From Sipunculus nudus (lineage: Eukaryota; Annelida; Sipuncula; Golfingiida; Sipunculidae): a DNA stretch of 64,000 nucleotides. Below the pieces are notes generated by a model. It was given only the letters and a program-made list of their open reading frames with translations, searched no databases and was not told the DNA's origin. The stretch is taken from assembly GCA_026874595.1 (NCBI GenBank), contig CM049318.1, forward strand, positions 57,632,250 through 57,696,249, given 5' to 3'. Of this stretch, positions 61,301 to 64,000 are shown piece by piece. A program made the translations under genes and the position numbers. Numbering within the stretch: the first letter of the stretch is position 1; each line of letters opens with the position of its first letter.

Positions 61301-63537
61301 GTGAGGCCATGTAAAAAATATATTAAGTGTTCTACAGACTCTGGGGCCAAAAATAAATGTAAGTCAGGGTTAATGATATCTCTCTGCTTACTTGTAAGTT
61401 AAATTGGCATTTTATATAACATCTTGTAATAATTTTGACTTGCAACAGTGATTTGTGACATCTGGGTTTTAGTGTGTATGCAAAATGGAAGCCCCCACAA
61501 GTGGTTTCAGGAAACTGGGAGAAATAAATATGTCACAAGTTTTGATAAGGGTTAAGGGATGCAACACAAAATTACTCTGAGGACAGTGTCCAGAGGAGAA
61601 TCTGTCTTGGAGTTTAGCAGGGGTGTGTGTATTTGTTTCAAGTTTAAAGTGAAATAACACTTTTTTTTACCACATCCAAATCTTCAAATTAAAGTGGGAA
61701 ACTGAAATGATGCAGAATAAATAGACAGGAGATCAGATATATATTTAATAAACCTATGCAGAAACCCAGTGGAGTCAAGAGAAAACGACCAGAAGACCCG
61801 ACCTTCAAACGACGAAACCCAGGCAGGAACGCTCGTCTTAGTCTATCATCTGACCCCCCCAACACAAGGTCACGCAGAGGGTCTTTTTCTTCCTCCTCTT
61901 CTGGATATTCATCTCGACCAGGGAGTCCTGGAAAAGGGGTATGTTCATAATTACTGGTAATGCAGGATAGGCTAAATAGTTAAGCAGGGCTTCCAACTAC
62001 TCCTATATTTCCTATAAATTCCTGTATTTTCCTAATAAAAATTGTCTCCTATAATTTCTTATCTCTTAAAACATTTAGACCTTAATCTCCTTGTTTCCTA
62101 TATAGTTTTTTCACTGCACAATCGTGATTTCAGTATGTTTTCTGGTAATATTGAATTATTATTATATAGGTTTGCTATTACTGAAAACATGAAGCTTTCT
62201 TGTAGAACTGTTCCTTCATGTGTCATACATGTACAGCTATCTAAACTATTTCAACAGACTTATAGATTTTGCCATGAGAATTGATAGATATGGTAAATTA
62301 CTGAGTAAAACAGGATTGTGAAGTGAAAACTCCTATATTTTTCCTATATTTCTGGCTTATAATTCCTATAAACTCCTATATTTAGTCCTCAAGCATTCCT
62401 ATAGAATCACTATATTTCTTCAGGAGCCTGTTAGAAGCGTTGTTTTGGTAACAATTGTTTCTTGTATAGTTCATGGTAGACATGCATCATGACATGTCAC
62501 AAAAGCTGTTGAAATATTCATAATGACTTTAAATGTTGTGAATTTCATGGGGTACCACTTTCCAGGAAGTTCAGATCTTGACAAACATTTGTTGAAAATA
62601 TGTTTCACTGGCAGGCTGACTCCCTTAACATAACACATAAAATTGTGCCTCAGTTCTACTTGAGAATTCCACCCTTCTGCCAGATGTAGGTTCTGCTCAA
62701 ATCGAAACTCTTCCAGTTAGGCACCGTGGGACGCCTTGACTACTTTTCTCAACTGTCAACATTTAAAAGCAAAAATTGTTATACAGTGAAACCTCGTCGT
62801 GTCAAAATTGAAGGGACCCCCAGAAATCTTTGACACACCCAAGGTTTGACACAAGCAGGTTTTATTTTGTTATAATTTAACAAGAGTTGTCGGGAATATC
62901 AAGTCTGTAACTTCAACATGAGCGGGTTATTTGACTTAAACGAATTAGACCCAACAAAGTTTCACTGTATTTCAAGGAAACACCTTCCGTTTACATTTCA
63001 CATGTGTATGCTTGCAAAATATTACTTGTTTTGTGAAGTCTTTACCACAAACACACCCATGTTTATGTAATTTGCAATGAAACAATTCTTGTCCAACATA
63101 TTTGAATGGACTACATTACCTACCCTCCGAACTACTTTTATGTGAACGCCATATGTGTATTTAGAAGCTGCAGTGCATTGTGGGGTTCAGATTTTGATGC
63201 CCACAAACCCTAACCAGCAGAGGTGTACTTGTGTGAGTACGAATCTGCTGTGTGTGGGAATCCGTATTGCAGCTTATATATAATGTTATCTCAGGCTCAC
63301 TGTTTTTCACATGAAAATTTACATCAGTGATGCCTGGACTCCTACAGCTTATATTTAAATCATGAAAGTACTAGTTTTTAGGGAATGTTCAAAGCAGTTT
63401 CCTGTTTTCTTGATAAACCTACCATCTGAAGAGAATACTGAAATGTTTTGCAGAAACTTTTGGTCAAGTTTGGTATGTTTGGTCGACAAGGAGGCGGAGA
63501 AGGTGATGATCTGCAAGTGTACGATGAAGATGAAAGT
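49313..63537 (+). CDS. HDGF/LEDGF-like protein with two PWWP domains (3' end missing)
   Basis: Chromatin-associated protein; PWWP domains bind DNA and methylated histone tails, typically H3K36me. Join 49313-49378, 49640-49716, 51100-51232, 54576-54707, 55655-55780, 57044-57175, 57316-57389, 58045-58177, 59234-59383, 60060-60134, 60839-60901, 61762-61938, 63454-63537: 474 codons, no stop before the edge. PWWP1 spans about residues 6-88 ([22 protein letters not shown]) and PWWP2 about 206-288 ([22 protein letters not shown]); both end in G-[YF]-N-[EK]-G-L. The linkers are acidic with basic patches (RKRKM, KKPKKQK, KRKRP) that suggest nuclear localisation. A coiled coil ([16 protein letters not shown]) and an RS/Ser-rich exon follow. 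HDGF and LEDGF have one PWWP, so the second is unusual. Any integrase-binding-like domain would lie beyond the window. Confidence 0.9.
49640..49716 (+). CDS. PWWP gene exon, middle of PWWP1
   Basis: Residues 23-47, [20 protein letters not shown] then YGTFE. Donor gtaagt. Confidence 0.92.
51100..51232 (+). CDS. PWWP gene exon, end of PWWP1 (GC donor)
   Basis: Residues 48-92, [19 protein letters not shown] through [10 protein letters not shown]. The donor is GCAAGT, not GT. The end is confirmed by alignment with the equivalent exon of PWWP2, which has the same length of 133 nt. Confidence 0.9.
51361..53304 (+). repeat. Repeat family 1, full-length copy in PWWP gene
   Basis: Begins AGCTCAGCTGACTATAAATC then ATCTGAGCT and a cgtcggccgtccgtccgg tract. 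Ends ttcagctgagcgccgtgacc then catgggtcccttgt. It has a C-run at 52170-52192. The interior differs from the 32800 copy and lacks the 145-bp array. Confidence 0.75.
52751..52894 (+). repeat. ~70-bp tandem duplication
   Basis: Two units beginning tacactctggatgtataatg and tttactctggatatataatg, each running through attgcaactttt, tctaatatt and acttatatttt to cagtttt. Confidence 0.8.
54576..54707 (+). CDS. PWWP gene exon, linker with basic patch
   Basis: Residues 93-136, [20 protein letters not shown] through [12 protein letters not shown]. An alternative AG 15 nt upstream (54560) is also in frame. Confidence 0.88.
54778..55062 (+). mobile_element. tRNA-derived SINE
   Basis: Head resembles a tRNA: A box TGGCTCAGGGGC at 54784 and a degenerate B box gagctgaatctc at 54826. 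A unique body follows, and it ends in two A-rich runs (55031-55037, 55049-55062). 285 bp, inserted about 70 bp after an exon. Confidence 0.6.
55126..55200 (+). mobile_element. Fragment of a cagtgaaacct MITE
   Basis: Begins TA-cagtgaaacctgtgtaataa with an inverted partner acttttggccagt/ggccaaaagtggtctcttat inside. The right end was not found. Confidence 0.35.
55655..55780 (+). CDS. PWWP gene exon, acidic linker
   Basis: Residues 137-178, [20 protein letters not shown] through QAKKPQ. Donor gtatgg. Confidence 0.88.
56431..56936 (+). repeat. Repeat family 2, copy in PWWP gene
   Basis: Starts with a catccgtctgtctgtccgtc tract. Modules lie at 56594, 56739 and 56879. Ends acatttgcggtgcccttgtt. 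A perfect AGGTCAGAGGTCA sits at 56739-56751. Confidence 0.7.
57044..57175 (+). CDS. PWWP gene exon, start of PWWP2
   Basis: Residues 179-222, ending [19 protein letters not shown]. Acceptor ccctgacag, donor gtaaga. Confidence 0.93.
57316..57389 (+). CDS. PWWP gene exon, middle of PWWP2
   Basis: Residues 223-246, [20 protein letters not shown] then GTYE. One codon shorter than its PWWP1 counterpart, same phases. Confidence 0.93.
58045..58177 (+). CDS. PWWP gene exon, end of PWWP2
   Basis: Residues 247-291, [19 protein letters not shown] through TIARDQ. Donor gtaggt. Confidence 0.93.
59234..59383 (+). CDS. PWWP gene exon, acidic segment
   Basis: Residues 292-341, [20 protein letters not shown] through PVSPVPGHQ, with the basic patch KKPKKQK. 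Donor gtcaga. Confidence 0.88.
60060..60134 (+). CDS. PWWP gene exon, coiled coil
   Basis: Residues 342-366, [20 protein letters not shown] then DNKAI. Donor gtaagt. Confidence 0.87.
60839..60901 (+). CDS. PWWP gene exon, coiled-coil continuation
   Basis: Residues 367-387, [20 protein letters not shown] then K. Donor gtaggt. Confidence 0.85.
61453..61603 (+). repeat. Dispersed repeat family 3, copy 2
   Basis: Homologous to 2890-3030 (gaaactggga, gataagggttaaggg, tgcaacacaaaa, acagtgtccag). Ends unknown. Confidence 0.55.
61762..61938 (+). CDS. PWWP gene exon, basic and Ser-rich
   Basis: Residues 388-446, [20 protein letters not shown] through SRPGSPGKG, with RS dipeptides and a run of Ser. 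The acceptor tatgcag has a poor pyrimidine tract. Confidence 0.82.
62784..62967. mobile_element. TA-flanked MITE (pogo/Tigger-like)
   Basis: Left CAGTGAAACCTCGTCG, right aacaaagtttcactg, each flanked by TA (62782-62783, 62968-62969). 184 bp. The interior has tttgacacacccaaggtttg, a typical degraded-TIR signature. Confidence 0.6.
63454..63537 (+). CDS. PWWP gene exon, last visible
   Basis: Residues 447-474, [20 protein letters not shown] then QVYDEDES. Donor gtaagt; the gene continues right. Confidence 0.82.
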
Positions 63538-64000
63538 GTAAGTATTTGTCACATATGTTACGATTTCAGGTGATTGGCAGCAGGGTGGATCCAGGATTTC
63601 AATAAAAGGGGATTGGTTGCCATTTACAATGAAGAACTTCTACCCTTAAAAGAGTTTCGCTTCTTACAAGTGGTATAGCCATAAAAATATGTTGAAGAAA
63701 GAGCCAAACTAGAAAATCTGCATCCTAAGGAATGTAAGCCTCTGCCATGAGAAATTCTCCCAAAATCATGGTTGCATTCACTGATTTGGCCCATATACCC
63801 AGGTTCATTCGTACATCTAATCGATTCTCCATTGGCTCTTACTCGAAATGCCCTGGAAATTTCATAAGATTCCAATTGTGGTTGCCTGAATTATTTTGTG
63901 AACAAATACACAAACAGGGATGAACCCATACCCTCCTGGCGGATACCTGAAGGTCATTTTTCTCTGTAATGTGAGGTGAGGGTGGGTTTGCCCCTGATTT

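Noticed and set aside
63581-63960. Start of another hAT-like element (cagggtggatccagg)
   Set aside because: Only one possible end lies in the window and no inverted partner can be verified.

Overview
This is an intron-rich, AT-rich animal nuclear window. All genes recognised are on the + strand. The split genes with GT-AG introns, a peroxisomal thiolase with a PTS2 leader, a PWWP chromatin protein, long (TA)n tracts and dense non-autonomous repeats indicate a metazoan. The repeat style suggests a mollusc or other lophotrochozoan; that is inference, because no marker gene fixes the taxon.

Layout. (1) 1-11.2 kb: the last eight exons of a peroxisomal 3-ketoacyl-CoA thiolase gene (copy A), whose 5' exons lie upstream of the window. 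(2) 11.2-14.8 kb: intergenic DNA with two (TA)n tracts. (3) 14.8-31.5 kb: a complete second thiolase gene (copy B). It has 12 coding exons, 425 codons, a PTS2-like N-terminus and all catalytic residues. Its exon phases match copy A, so the two are tandem paralogues. (4) 31.5-37.9 kb: repeat-dominated intergenic DNA. (5) 38.07-42.8 kb: a two-exon gene for an unrecognised 844-residue Asp/Glu/Ser-rich protein, with a possible TATA box and a poly(A) signal. (6) 42.8-46.5 kb: intergenic, microsatellite-rich. (7) about 46.6 kb to beyond the right edge: a gene of the HDGF/LEDGF type with two PWWP domains. Thirteen coding exons are visible and the 3' end is missing.

The introns hold most of the unusual content. 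Two related repeat families ending in CTTGTT are built from monomers of about 145 bp. Each monomer carries AGGTCA half-sites, several of them arranged as perfect DR1 nuclear-receptor motifs. Other elements are a tandem array of a 340-bp monomer, nested hAT-like elements, several TA-flanked pogo/Tigger-like MITEs, a long-TIR 1.8-kb element, a palindromic MITE and a tRNA-derived SINE. Both thiolase genes also carry a three-unit tandem duplication of the 3' splice site and start of exon 11. Splice joins were checked only by reading frame and protein alignment from memory, with no transcript evidence.
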